In this document: in pieces, positions 40,361 to 48,880 of the stretch
Layout: each line of letters opens with the position of its first letter
Position numbering within the stretch: the stretch's first letter is position 1
From: Paenibacillus glycinis
Lineage (GTDB): Bacteria > Bacillota > Bacilli > Paenibacillales > Paenibacillaceae
Assembly: GCF_009909185.1 (NCBI RefSeq)
Contig: NZ_JAAAMV010000023.1
Coordinates: 124,001 to 188,000, forward strand
Direction of reading: 5' to 3'
Length of the DNA: 64,000 bases
Notes under the pieces: model-generated
Seen by the model: only the letters and a program-made list of their open reading frames with translations
Databases searched by the model: none
Told to the model about the DNA's origin: nothing
Program-made: the position numbers and the translations under genes

Positions 40361-41737
40361 TTACTCGGTCTTCGCGGTCTGCAGATCGGCGTCGCCCTGC
40401 TTTGCGGCGGCGTCGAGCTCCTTCTTGACGTCGATCGGCTTGCCGAGCATCATTTTGTCCATGACCGACTGCAGCGTCTTGCCGCCGGACACGCCGAAGA
40501 ACGGGGAGATTTTCTCGGGGAAATCCTTGATGTTCGGCACGTCGTCGAGGAACGGCTTCAGCGCCGGGTCGTTCGTCTGGCCGAGCTTATCCGCCGTGGC
40601 TTTGACCGCCGTGAACGCGTGCTGCGCCATCAGCTCCTGGCCTTCGGGCCCCGTCAAGTATTTGAGGTAATCCCAAGCGGCGTCCTTGTTCTTGGACTTG
40701 GCGTACAGGCCGTAGCCCGAATAGCAGATCGTGTTGGACGCGCCTTGCGGTCCGACCGGCATCTGCGCGACGCCGAACGAGAGATCGGCATTCTTCTTGT
40801 AATCCTCCACCGGCCACCGGCCCGTCATGTTCATGGCCACCTTGCCGACCGCGAACAGATCGACGCCTTTGAACGCCTGGCTCTCCGTGCCGGACGGGGA
40901 AATATGGTCCTTCAAATACATGTCCTGGTATAATTCAAGCGCTTTCACAGTGCCGTCGCTGTTCATGTAGCCGTCGATCTTCTCGCCGTCCGGGCTGATC
41001 ACGCTGCCGCCGTACGATTGAATGAGCGGGAGAATCGCGCGAACCCAGCTGCCCGGCAGATTAACGCCCCATTGCGTATACTTGTCCCCGTCCTTCTTCG
41101 TCAGCTTCTTCGCGGTTTCGTAGAATTGATCCCAGGTCCAGCCCGCCTGCGGATAAGGAACGCCCGCGTCGTCGAACATTTTCTTGTTGTAGAACACCGC
41201 GATGTCGGAGTAATCCTTCGGCATCGTGTAATATTTGCCGTCGGCCTTGCCGACGTCCAGCACGCTTTGATAATAATCGTCGGTATTAATGCCGTTCGAG
41301 CCGCCGATGTAGCTCGTCAGATCCTCGAGCGCGCCCTTCTTCATGAACATGCTGACGTCGCCGTCGCCGATCTGGAAAATGTCCGGCGCTTGACCCGCGG
41401 CGATCTGCGTCAAAATCTTCGTGCCGTACTGATCGGGCACCGATTCGATGGAGATGGACACGTTCTCGTGCGTCTTCTTGTAATTGTCCGCGATTTGCTG
41501 CTGCAGCTTTAGGCCGTCCCCGCCTTCCCAGGTACCGATGCGAAGCTCGACTTTCTTCTGGTCGGCTCCGCCGTTGTCCGAAGTGCCGGCGTTCGCCGCC
41601 CCGTTCGTTCCCGCGTTAGCGGATTCCTTGCCCGAATTGGCGTTGCCGGAATTGCCGTTCCCGCCGGAACCGCAGCCGGACAGCGCCAATGAAGCCGTAA
41701 TGCCGAGTGCCAGAAATGCCATACCCCTGTTTTTCAT
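40361..41737 (-). CDS. Sugar ABC transporter substrate-binding lipoprotein (family 1)
   Basis: 458 residues. The signal peptide ends in the lipobox LSGC, followed by a Gly/Asn/Ser/Ala linker, so it is a lipid-anchored extracellular protein. The family-1 fold is recognised by LTQIAAGQAPDIFQIGDGD, FYNKKMFDDAGVPYPQAGWTWD and YSGYGLYAKSKNKDAAWDYLKYLTG. First gene of the operon; the SD GAGGAG is 8 nt from the ATG. It captures the oligosaccharide, whose identity cannot be read from sequence. Confidence 0.95.
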   Translation of the reverse strand: MKNRGMAFLALGITASLALSGCGSGGNGNSGNANSGKESANAGTNGAANAGTSDNGGADQKKVELRIGTWEGGDGLKLQQQIADNYKKTHENVSISIESVPDQYGTKILTQIAAGQAPDIFQIGDGDVSMFMKKGALEDLTSYIGGSNGINTDDYYQSVLDVGKADGKYYTMPKDYSDIAVFYNKKMFDDAGVPYPQAGWTWDQFYETAKKLTKKDGDKYTQWGVNLPGSWVRAILPLIQSYGGSVISPDGEKIDGYMNSDGTVKALELYQDMYLKDHISPSGTESQAFKGVDLFAVGKVAMNMTGRWPVEDYKKNADLSFGVAQMPVGPQGASNTICYSGYGLYAKSKNKDAAWDYLKYLTGPEGQELMAQHAFTAVKATADKLGQTNDPALKPFLDDVPNIKDFPEKISPFFGVSGGKTLQSVMDKMMLGKPIDVKKELDAAAKQGDADLQTAKTE

Positions 41738-41809
41738 CTTGCACGCTCCTCAGATTGGGATTGTATATTTAAGAGCTCCGCTTGCGCAAAGCGCCAAATA
41801 TCGAAAACT

Positions 41810-41823
41810 CCAAAACGTTTCGG
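41810..41823. promoter_or_regulatory. LacI-type operator, promoter-proximal
   Basis: CCAAAACGTTTCGG differs in one base from the core CCAAAACGTTTTGG of the operator upstream of the lacI-like gene. It lies 73 bp upstream of the binding protein start and downstream of the candidate promoter. Confidence 0.72.
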
Positions 41824-41856
41824 ATTAAAAATAAAAAAATATAATCCCTTTATCCT

Positions 41857-41886
41857 ATTAGTTTTGTAAACTAATGCATTCGTCAA
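41857..41886 (-). promoter_or_regulatory. Candidate promoter of the sugar operon
   Basis: On the minus strand TTGACG (41881-41886), 18 bp, ACTAAT (41857-41862), in an AT-rich stretch (41824-41912) between two LacI-type operators. Confidence 0.45.
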
Positions 41887-41912
41887 CCAAACTATAAAGC
41901 GCTTACTTTTAT

Positions 41913-41926
41913 CCTTAACGTTTCGG
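41913..41926. promoter_or_regulatory. LacI-type operator, upstream copy (diverged)
   Basis: CCTTAACGTTTCGG keeps the AACGTT centre and flanking CC/GG. Its centre is 103 bp from the promoter-proximal operator, close to ten helical turns, which would suit repression by DNA looping. Confidence 0.5.
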
Positions 41927-41962
41927 ATTATGCCGGCAAAAATCGCCCTTCGGGTGCCGCGG

Positions 41963-42988
41963 CTAGTTGCTCTTCCGTAAGGGCGACGTGCTCTCGCGCA
42001 CGATGAGCTCATTGTGCAGGACGATCTTGCGTTGGATGTTGCGGCCTTCGAGCATATCGATCAAGAGCTGCGCGGACTGATAGCCCATCTCGTATTTATC
42101 CTGCCGGACGGTCGTCAGCCGCGGGGAGCAATACGAAGCGATGACGATGTCGTCATACCCGACGATCGAGATTGTCTCCGGCACCTTGCCTCCGCTGCGC
42201 TCGACCGCCCTCAGCGCGCCCAGCACCATCAAATCGCTCGCGGTGAAGACCGCCGTAACCTCGGGATGGTTGCGCAGGATCAGATGCATGGCGTCGCCGC
42301 CGCCTTCTTCCGAGAAATTCCCGTTGTAGACCAGCTCCGTCCGGAAAGGCAGACCATGCTTCTCCAGCTCCAGCCGGTACCCGTTCAGGCGCTGCTGGCT
42401 GACCGAAGCTTCGTTGTGGCCGTTGATCATCGCGATATTGCGGTGGCCCAGCTCGACGAGATGCCGGACGGCCATTCTGGCGCCCTGCACGTTGTCCGTC
42501 GTGACATGGCCGAGATTGTTGCCCTCCGCGGGAATGTCGATCAGCACGCACGGAAAGCTCGTATCGACCGCAACCTCCTGCAAATACTGGTCGTTCACCC
42601 GCAAGCCCGAAATAATCGCCCCTTCCACGTTCCGTTCCTTGCACAGGTCGGAATACGACTTGGACAGCTGCTTCTTCGGATTCGTGCTGAACAGCAAAAT
42701 GTCGTAGTCGAGTTCGGAGGCCCGGTCGTTGATGCCGCACAAAATTTCGTACAGCATGGCGTCCTTGGCCCCTGCGCGGTTGATTTCCGACAGGATCACA
42801 CCGATCGAACGGGATTTCTTCGTGACCAGGCTTCTGGCCAGCACGTTCGGCCGGTAATTCATTTCTTCCGCGACCCGCTTGATCTTCCTTCGGGTCTCCT
42901 CGTTCACGTCGTCGTACCCGTTTAACGCCCGGGACACTGTCGTAACGGAAACGCCCGCAATTCTCGCTAGGTCTTTAATGGTCGTCAA
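41963..42988 (-). CDS. LacI-family transcriptional regulator
   Basis: 341 residues from TTG 42988, chosen because GGAGG (42998-43002) is 8 nt upstream. The N-terminal helix-turn-helix TTIKDLARIAGVSVTTVSRALNG and hinge helix (YRPNVLARSLVTKKS) precede a periplasmic-binding-protein-like sensor domain (GVILSEINRAG, HLVELGHRNIAMINGH, FTASDLMVLGALRA). It lies between its own autoregulatory operator and the sugar operon, whose two operators match, so it is the likely local repressor, released by a sugar ligand. Confidence 0.93.
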   Translation of the reverse strand: MTTIKDLARIAGVSVTTVSRALNGYDDVNEETRRKIKRVAEEMNYRPNVLARSLVTKKSRSIGVILSEINRAGAKDAMLYEILCGINDRASELDYDILLFSTNPKKQLSKSYSDLCKERNVEGAIISGLRVNDQYLQEVAVDTSFPCVLIDIPAEGNNLGHVTTDNVQGARMAVRHLVELGHRNIAMINGHNEASVSQQRLNGYRLELEKHGLPFRTELVYNGNFSEEGGGDAMHLILRNHPEVTAVFTASDLMVLGALRAVERSGGKVPETISIVGYDDIVIASYCSPRLTTVRQDKYEMGYQSAQLLIDMLEGRNIQRKIVLHNELIVRESTSPLRKSN

Positions 42989-43006
42989 AGGCGTCTTCCT
43001 CCAAGG

Positions 43007-43024
43007 TTCCAAAACGTTTTGGAA
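43007..43024. promoter_or_regulatory. Perfect LacI-type operator upstream of the lacI-like gene
   Basis: TTCCAAAACGTTTTGGAA is an 18-bp perfect palindrome with the central CG typical of LacI/CcpA-family sites. It sits between the -10 and the SD of the regulator gene, so it should autoregulate. Confidence 0.85.
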
Positions 43025-43037
43025 ATGCTCTAGCGCT

Positions 43038-43067
43038 ATTATAGCGGGTTAAAGAAAGCGATTGCAA
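43038..43067 (-). promoter_or_regulatory. Promoter of the lacI-like gene
   Basis: On the minus strand TTGCAA (43062-43067), 18 bp, perfect TATAAT (43038-43043), 14 bp upstream of the operator. Confidence 0.7.
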
Positions 43068-43168
43068 GTACTATTTTGCCAGGCTTGCCCGGCCGATTTG
43101 AAGCCTGCGCTCCGAATCGGCTCCGCGGCGCGCCATCGCGCCGCTTACCCTATCCGCAGGATGAGCGA

Positions 43169-43197
43169 ATGACAAACGATCCCTTTCCTTGTATACT
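43169..43197 (+). promoter_or_regulatory. Promoter of the Crp-family regulator gene
   Basis: ATGACA (43169-43174), 17 bp, TATACT (43192-43197), 55 bp upstream of the ATG at 43252. Confidence 0.7.
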
Positions 43198-43251
43198 GGC
43201 ATCAATAGATGACCTGCCTGCCCAGACCAACGCAGAAAGAAGGAAACAGCC

Positions 43252-43926
43252 ATGACGCTATCCGTACAGGCGGAGCTGCCGCGCATCCTCGAGTTGTTCC
43301 CGAGTTTGGCCGAGATCGGCCCGGAAAATTGGGGGAGGGAAGACGTCGTCTTGATCGAGCTGCCGCCCAACCACCTCGTGCAGGAAGGACAGCTTCTCGA
43401 TTATGCGGTCCTGCTGCTTGACGGTACCATTCGCATGTTCAAGATCAGTCCCGGAGGAAGGGAAATCACGCTGTACCGCATCCAAGGCGGGGAGTGCTGT
43501 CCGCTCATGATGACCAGCATCCTTGGCGAAAGCGAATACGAAGCCTCCGCCTGCATCGAGAAGCCTAGCCTTGCCTTGGCGATTCCGTCAGGCTTGTTCA
43601 GGGAATGGATGGACCGATACCGCGGCTTCCGGCAGTATATATTCAAAATGGTGGGCAAGCGCCTGATCCTCATGTCCAATCTGCTCGACAGCATCAACTT
43701 CAAAACCATCCCGGGGCGCGTCGCGGAATTTCTCTACGAGCAAACCGCGTCCGGGGCGGATACGCTGGCGCTGACGCACGATGCGATCGCCACGGAGCTC
43801 GGCACGGCGCGGGAAGTGATCAGCCGAACGCTGAAGAGCTTCGAGAAAGAAGGCATCCTCGCCCTTACGCGGGGCCGGATAGCCGAGATAAAGCGCGACG
43901 AGCTTGAACGCTATTTGGAATATTGA
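43252..43926 (+). CDS. Crp/Fnr-family transcriptional regulator
   Basis: 224 residues: an N-terminal cNMP-type beta barrel (about 1-120), a long dimer helix, and a C-terminal winged helix with THDAIATELGTAREVISRTLKSFEKEGI. The sensor domain has three cysteines: two adjacent in GGECCPLMM and one in ASACIEK. The phosphate-binding cassette of true cAMP receptors is not evident, so it may sense a redox or sulfur signal; that is inference. SD AAGGA; its own promoter and terminator. A small DUF2892 gene with an inverted repeat upstream follows on the same strand. Confidence 0.88.
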   Translation: MTLSVQAELPRILELFPSLAEIGPENWGREDVVLIELPPNHLVQEGQLLDYAVLLLDGTIRMFKISPGGREITLYRIQGGECCPLMMTSILGESEYEASACIEKPSLALAIPSGLFREWMDRYRGFRQYIFKMVGKRLILMSNLLDSINFKTIPGRVAEFLYEQTASGADTLALTHDAIATELGTAREVISRTLKSFEKEGILALTRGRIAEIKRDELERYLEY

Positions 43927-43934
43927 GCACGGAC

Positions 43935-43974
43935 AAAACAGTCGGTTCCCGTAAAGGGACCGGCTGTTTTCTTG
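43935..43974 (+). terminator. Terminator after the Crp-family gene
   Basis: AACAGTCGGTTCCC-GTAAA-GGGACCGGCTGTT followed by TTCTTGTT, 9 bp after the stop codon. Confidence 0.85.
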
Positions 43975-44023
43975 TTGCGGATGCGCCGCTTCCGCCTTCG
44001 AATCGTTTATCGCTACATGCCGT

Positions 44024-44036
44024 GTGACTTTGTCAC
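44024..44036. promoter_or_regulatory. Inverted repeat, candidate Crp/Fnr-family operator
   Basis: GTGAC-TTT-GTCAC is a perfect 5+5 inverted repeat, close to Crp half-sites (TGTGA/TCACA) but with a 5-bp instead of a 6-bp centre. It lies 74 bp upstream of the DUF2892 gene. Confidence 0.5.
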
Positions 44037-44109
44037 GGAAGAAGAACCGTACGGGATGATATGCTTCATCACAAGAACGAGCAAGCCCATTCAAAGGAGG
44101 AAGCCATTC

Positions 44110-44301
44110 ATGAGAAACGTCGGAGGAGCGGACCGGACGATCCGGATCGTGCTGGGTATCGCGTTGTTGTCGTTGTTCTTTGTTCTGCCGGGGTATTACA
44201 AATTATTCGGTCTCGTCGCCACGCCGCTGCTGTTCACGGGATTGACGCAACGCTGCGCGATCAATCAGCTGCTTGGTCGAAATACCTGCAGAATTCGTTA
44301 A
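44110..44301 (+). CDS. DUF2892 (YgaP-like) small membrane protein
   Basis: 63 residues from ATG 44110, with AAAGGAGG 9 nt upstream. The pattern MRNVGGADRTIRIVLG, then a hydrophobic hairpin (LLSLFFVLPGYYKLFGLVATPLLFTGLTQRC) and CAINQLLGRNTC matches DUF2892, the membrane part of the rhodanese YgaP. Two cysteines flank the C-terminal polar segment. Many relatives are linked to sulfur or persulfide handling. The Crp-family gene just upstream is the likely regulator. A longer in-frame start upstream has no SD. Confidence 0.85.
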   Translation: MRNVGGADRTIRIVLGIALLSLFFVLPGYYKLFGLVATPLLFTGLTQRCAINQLLGRNTCRIR

Positions 44302-44419
44302 CTTCAGCGAGCGCCTGTCGTATAGTCGGTGCCTGTACGGCCATCCATGGGCAACAAGAAGGCAGGCGGATAAGCTCGGCATTCACGGGCTAGTCGCGCC
44401 GGGAAAGCCGCGCATAACG

Positions 44420-44466
44420 AAAAAGTCGTTGGTCTGCTGCGAGATGCAGCACCCAACGACTTTTTG
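44420..44466. terminator. Bidirectional terminator between DUF2892 and glyA
   Basis: AAAAAGTCGTTGG and CCAACGACTTTTT form the outer stem around a CTGC/GCAG inner hairpin. A-run and T-run on either side make it usable on both strands. Stretch 44302-44506 has no gene. Confidence 0.9.
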
Positions 44467-44506
44467 TTTATCGGATCGGCCCTAAATCGACCTACCCGAC
44501 CGGATA

Positions 44507-45754
<1,248 letters not shown>

Positions 45755-45770
45755 GATTATTCCTCCTAAA

Positions 45771-46037
45771 GTTTTATGGCGAAGCACGAACCGGTAAGAG
45801 CCGGTTCGGAGAATAAAACGGCTTCGAAAGCATACGCTTCGTTTTATGGCGAAGCACGAACCGGTAAGGGCCGGTTCGGAGAATAAAACGGCTTCGAAAG
45901 CATACGCTTCGTTTTATGGCGAAGCAAGCGCCGTCGTTGCCGGCGCGAAAAATAAACGGCTTCGTAGGCATATGCCTCGTTTTATGGACGAAAACACGCG
46001 CCTCGGTTGCCGGTGTGGCATCGGAAGCATTCGCTTC
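45771..46037. repeat. Tandem hairpin repeat (about 70 bp x 4) between ywlG and glyA
   Basis: Units start with GTTTTATGG at 45771, 45841, 45911 and 45979. Copies 1 and 2 are nearly identical and contain CGAACCGG-N6-CCGGTTCG. In copy 3 the hairpin arms have changed to GCGCCG-N7-CGGCGC, still perfectly paired. Copy 4 is decayed. Each unit ends with a GGCTTCG..AGCATACGCTTC motif shared with the nuoI array. A short open frame through the repeats (45774-45971) shows no sign of being a gene. Confidence 0.88.
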
Positions 46038-46049
46038 GATTTTTAATAC

Positions 46050-46652
46050 TCAGTCGCAATTGCCGCTCTCGGCATCCGACTCCGACGGGCGCGAATAAAC
46101 CGCCCGTTCCCCGCCGATCAGCTTCGGACGCGTAACGGCCATCGTCACGTGCGCCGACCCGATGGACCGGATCGACGGCCGCACGGGGACCGCCACGCGT
46201 TTCAGATGCATGCCGATGAACGTGTCGCCGATGTCGATGCCCGCATGCGCCTGCACCGTTTCCGTCAGCACCGCGTCCCGCAGCGCGCCGAACGCATACG
46301 CCGCCATGGAGCCGCCCGCCTTGCGCACCGGCACCGCCGAGACCAGCTCAAGCCCGTACCGTTCCGCCGCCTCGCGTTCCATGACGAGCGCCCGGTTCAG
46401 GTGCTCGCAGCATTGGAACACCGGAAAGAAGCCCAACTCGCCCCGCACGGCCTCGATGCCCTCATAGATCGCCCGCGCCGTCTCCAGCGTGCCGGACGTG
46501 CCGATGCGCTGGCCGAGCACCTCGCTCGTGGACACGCCGATCACGAGCAGTTGCCCCTTGCGAAGGTTGCCGGTTTCGGCAAGCTCCCGCACGACGGTCT
46601 CGACATCCCTGGTTAACTGAGCCGCATTTCCGCCTGCTGCCGTATCGTTCAC
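46050..46652 (-). CDS. ywlG: TIGR01440/UPF0340 family protein (YwlG)
   Basis: 200 residues. The N-terminal GQLLVIGVSTSEVLGQRIGTSG, then FFPVFQCCEHLNRALVMEREAAERYG and HAGIDIGDTFIGMHLKRVAVPVR match the conserved YwlG family found between rpiB and glyA in Bacillales. Function is not established. The genomic position, between rpiB and glyA, is exactly conserved. It is 14 bp after rpiB and upstream of the repeat array. Confidence 0.92.
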   Translation of the reverse strand: MNDTAAGGNAAQLTRDVETVVRELAETGNLRKGQLLVIGVSTSEVLGQRIGTSGTLETARAIYEGIEAVRGELGFFPVFQCCEHLNRALVMEREAAERYGLELVSAVPVRKAGGSMAAYAFGALRDAVLTETVQAHAGIDIGDTFIGMHLKRVAVPVRPSIRSIGSAHVTMAVTRPKLIGGERAVYSRPSESDAESGNCD

Positions 46653-46666
46653 GTCGGATCCGCTCC

Positions 46667-47134
46667 TTATTCCGCGTGCGCCGGCTGCGCGTGTTGTTCT
46701 TCGATCCGCTTCACCTTGTTCAAGCGGCCGACGTGGCGCTCGCCGTTCGAGAACGGCGTTTCCAGCCAGATGCGGATGATTTCCTGGGCGACGCCCGGTC
46801 CGATCACGCGCTCGCCCATAGCCAGCACGTTCGTGTCGTTGTGGTCGCGCGTCGCCTGCGCCGAGAACATGTCATGCACGAGAGCGCAGCGGATGCCGGC
46901 CACCTTGTTCGCGGCGATGGACATGCCGATGCCCGTGCCGCAGATCAGAATGCCGCGGTCGGCCTTGCCCTGCGCGACCCGCTCGCAGACCGGCAGCGCG
47001 TAATCCGGGTAGTCGACCGACTGCTCGCAGGTGCACCCGACGTCCTCGATTTCATGACCCAGCGACTGTATATAAGGCACGACGATTTCTTTGAGGCGAT
47101 AGCCCCCATGGTCTGCTCCGATGGCGATTTTCAA
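46667..47134 (-). CDS. rpiB: Ribose 5-phosphate isomerase B
   Basis: 155 residues, interconverts ribose-5-P and ribulose-5-P (or a related sugar phosphate). IAIGADHGGYRLKE, the active-site CGTGIGMSIAANK and RCALVHDMFSAQATRDHND are family signatures. The start is TTG 47134, with GGGAGG 10 nt upstream; a longer reading has no RBS and runs back through the terminator. The C-terminus ends with a Glu/His-rich tail. It is followed by ywlG 14 bp downstream. Confidence 0.95.
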   Translation of the reverse strand: MKIAIGADHGGYRLKEIVVPYIQSLGHEIEDVGCTCEQSVDYPDYALPVCERVAQGKADRGILICGTGIGMSIAANKVAGIRCALVHDMFSAQATRDHNDTNVLAMGERVIGPGVAQEIIRIWLETPFSNGERHVGRLNKVKRIEEQHAQPAHAE

Positions 47135-47195
47135 CCTTGATATACCTCCCAATGAGACCGCGCAATGGCGGAAATTGTCGATTCGCAATGGTTCT

Positions 47196-47201
47196 AGTAT
47201 A
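47196..47201 (-). promoter_or_regulatory. Possible -10 of the rpiB-ywlG-glyA transcript
   Basis: TATACT on the minus strand 60 bp upstream of the rpiB start and just after a terminator; the -35 (TTCGTC at 18 bp) is poor. Confidence 0.4.
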
Positions 47202-47222
47202 CCTGATTTCGCCGGAAAAGAC

Positions 47223-47260
47223 GAAAAAAGAGCAAGCATGCTTACGCACGCTGCTCTTTG
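47223..47260 (-). terminator. Terminator after ywlE
   Basis: On the minus strand AAAGAGCA and TGCTCTTT close a hairpin with a GCGTGCGTAAGCATGC inner part, then a T run. It separates mntP-ywlE from rpiB. Confidence 0.72.
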
Positions 47261-47405
47261 CCCAGGCGACCGGCCGTATGATCCGATGCTCCACCGTGGT
47301 TGGACCCACTTTCGTCGCCAGTTACATCGGAAACCGTCTTAGTTAGCTTTATCATACCGGATCGGCCCGGCAAAATCAATCCTTCGCCGCAATCGCCCGC
47401 GCCCG

Positions 47406-47987
47406 TTATTTGCGCTGCTGCAGGCGGTCCAGCAGCTTGCGCAGCGCCGCTTCGATCTCGGCCGCGCTGTCCTCGTACACGTGCAGCGGACCTCCGAACG
47501 GATCGGCAATGTCGAAGCTCGGGATGGAAGCTTCCAGCTCCAGCAGCCGCCGGCGTTCCGCGTCCGTCAATTGTCCGCCGAGAGCCTGCTTCATCTGAAA
47601 ATCCGTATAGAGGCTCTCCAGCTCCGCGATGCGCCCCAGCCCTTCTTCGTCGCGGTCGACGAATTCCAGCAGCGTGTACGTCTTGTCCACGGCGCTCGGA
47701 AATCGCTGCAGCAAGTGGCGTTTATGGCTGGCGGTCATCGTCAATATGAGATCGGCCCACGTCACGGAGCCGCTTTCGAGCGCGGTGGAGCCGTTGTTAT
47801 GGCGGATGTCCCGGCGCCGCAGCACCGATTGCGCGTGCGTCGATACGGGCAGGCCGTCCACGGTCGAAACGCCCGCGGAGCGGACCTCCAGCGACATCCC
47901 TCGCTTCTGCGCCAAATCCCGAAGCATCGCCTCCGCCATGGGCGAACGGCAAGTGTTGCCGGTACATACGAACAAGATCCGTTTCAT
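47406..47987 (-). CDS. ywlE: Low-molecular-weight protein phosphatase (protein-arginine phosphatase type)
   Basis: 193 residues. The P-loop VCTGNTCRSPMAEA starts at residue 8, with Thr in the position that marks arginine-phosphate specificity in YwlE. The general acid lies in DPFGGPLHVYEDS. It is about 40 residues longer than B. subtilis YwlE; the extra part is a helical insertion (TDFQMKQALGGQLTDAERRR). YwlE opposes the McsB arginine kinase in stress control. Location between mntP and rpiB is the Bacillus order. Confidence 0.93.
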   Translation of the reverse strand: MKRILFVCTGNTCRSPMAEAMLRDLAQKRGMSLEVRSAGVSTVDGLPVSTHAQSVLRRRDIRHNNGSTALESGSVTWADLILTMTASHKRHLLQRFPSAVDKTYTLLEFVDRDEEGLGRIAELESLYTDFQMKQALGGQLTDAERRRLLELEASIPSFDIADPFGGPLHVYEDSAAEIEAALRKLLDRLQQRK

Positions 47988-48018
47988 GCGAGAACCTCCT
48001 TCAGGTGGGCTTCAGAAT

Positions 48019-48579
48019 TCAAAACAAGATGAGCAGCCCGAACGTCAATAAAATCACGCCGCCGACCGCTTCGCCGTAACCGCCCAGGCTCGAGCTGACC
48101 CGGCGGCCGATCAGCAGGCCCGAGATGGACATGACGCCGCCGGCGAGGCCGAACAGCAGCACCGCCAGCAGCATATCCACGGCAAACATGCCGAGCGACA
48201 ACCCGACGGAGAAGGAATCGATGCTGACGCTGAGCGCGAACAGCAGCATTCCCCAAGCGCTGCGGTGATTGATCGACGGAACCGCATCCCCGCGCAGCGA
48301 GCTGTAGATCATATGGCCGCCCAGCAGCAGCAGCAGCGCGCCGCCGGCCGAAGTCGCCACGCCGCCGAGCAGCGTGCCGACGTATTTCCCCGTGAAAATG
48401 CCCATAAGCGGCATCATGACGTGAAAAAGCGCGATAATCGCGCTCAGCTTGAGGACATCAAGCAGCCGAATGCCTTTGAGCCCGATGCCCACGCCCAAAG
48501 AAAAAGCGTCCATCCCGAGCGCCAACGCGATCACGATCAGCGTCAGCAGCTGTCCGGCCTGCAGGCCCGCCTCAACCAT
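48019..48579 (-). CDS. mntP: Manganese efflux pump MntP (YtaF/YwlD type)
   Basis: 186 residues, six helices in two repeats. The paired aspartates appear in ALALGMDAFSLGVGIG and ALSVSIDSFSVGLSLG, as in MntP. ATG 48579 is chosen for GGGAG 8 nt upstream; a GTG at 48588 would overlap that SD. It is 31 bp upstream of ywlE. The 284-bp leader (48580-48863) has no gene; I looked for a yybP-ykoY manganese riboswitch and did not recognise one. Confidence 0.9.
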   Translation of the reverse strand: MVEAGLQAGQLLTLIVIALALGMDAFSLGVGIGLKGIRLLDVLKLSAIIALFHVMMPLMGIFTGKYVGTLLGGVATSAGGALLLLLGGHMIYSSLRGDAVPSINHRSAWGMLLFALSVSIDSFSVGLSLGMFAVDMLLAVLLFGLAGGVMSISGLLIGRRVSSSLGGYGEAVGGVILLTFGLLILF

Positions 48580-48792
48580 GCCATCCACTCCCTGTCCATT
48601 ATCTCATCCAAGCATATGCGGACAAGACGGGAAAGATGACGGGACGGCGGGACAAGCGGCAAATCAGGCGCGAAACGCTCGCGGGACGGCCGGAGAAGCA
48701 GGCCGGCGACTCGTATCCGGAAGCGGCGGCGCACGCAGCGATTCGTGCGGATGACGTCAATGCCCGATGCTCGTCGATGGCGGTTCAATGTT

Positions 48793-48801
48793 AGTATACC
48801 A
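48793..48801 (-). promoter_or_regulatory. Extended -10 promoter upstream of mntP
   Basis: TGGTATACT on the minus strand (TATACT at 48793-48798), about 210 bp upstream of mntP. A second candidate, TTGTCC-16 bp-GATAAT, lies nearer the start. The long leader could carry regulation. Confidence 0.45.
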
Positions 48802-48848
48802 TCGCTTCCGGCCGACTCCCCGCAACGTGAATTTTGCGCCTTGGCGGC

Positions 48849-48880
48849 CGATCGTCCGCTGCCTTAGACGCGGACGATCG
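48849..48880. other. Perfect 11-bp hairpin across the tsaC stop codon
   Basis: CGATCGTCCGC and GCGGACGATCG flank a 10-nt loop that contains the tsaC stop codon. There is no T run, so it is not a standard terminator. Confidence 0.7.

Noticed and set aside
45774-45971. 65-codon ORF through the glyA repeat array
   Set aside because: It arises from repeat sequence, has no SD, and its frame is not kept across units (70 and 68 bp).
45771-46037. CRISPR array
   Set aside because: The repeats are directly abutting 70-bp units with no unique spacers, and no cas gene is present.
48580-48863. yybP-ykoY manganese riboswitch in the mntP leader
   Set aside because: The leader is long enough, but I could not find the conserved helix-junction motifs of this riboswitch.
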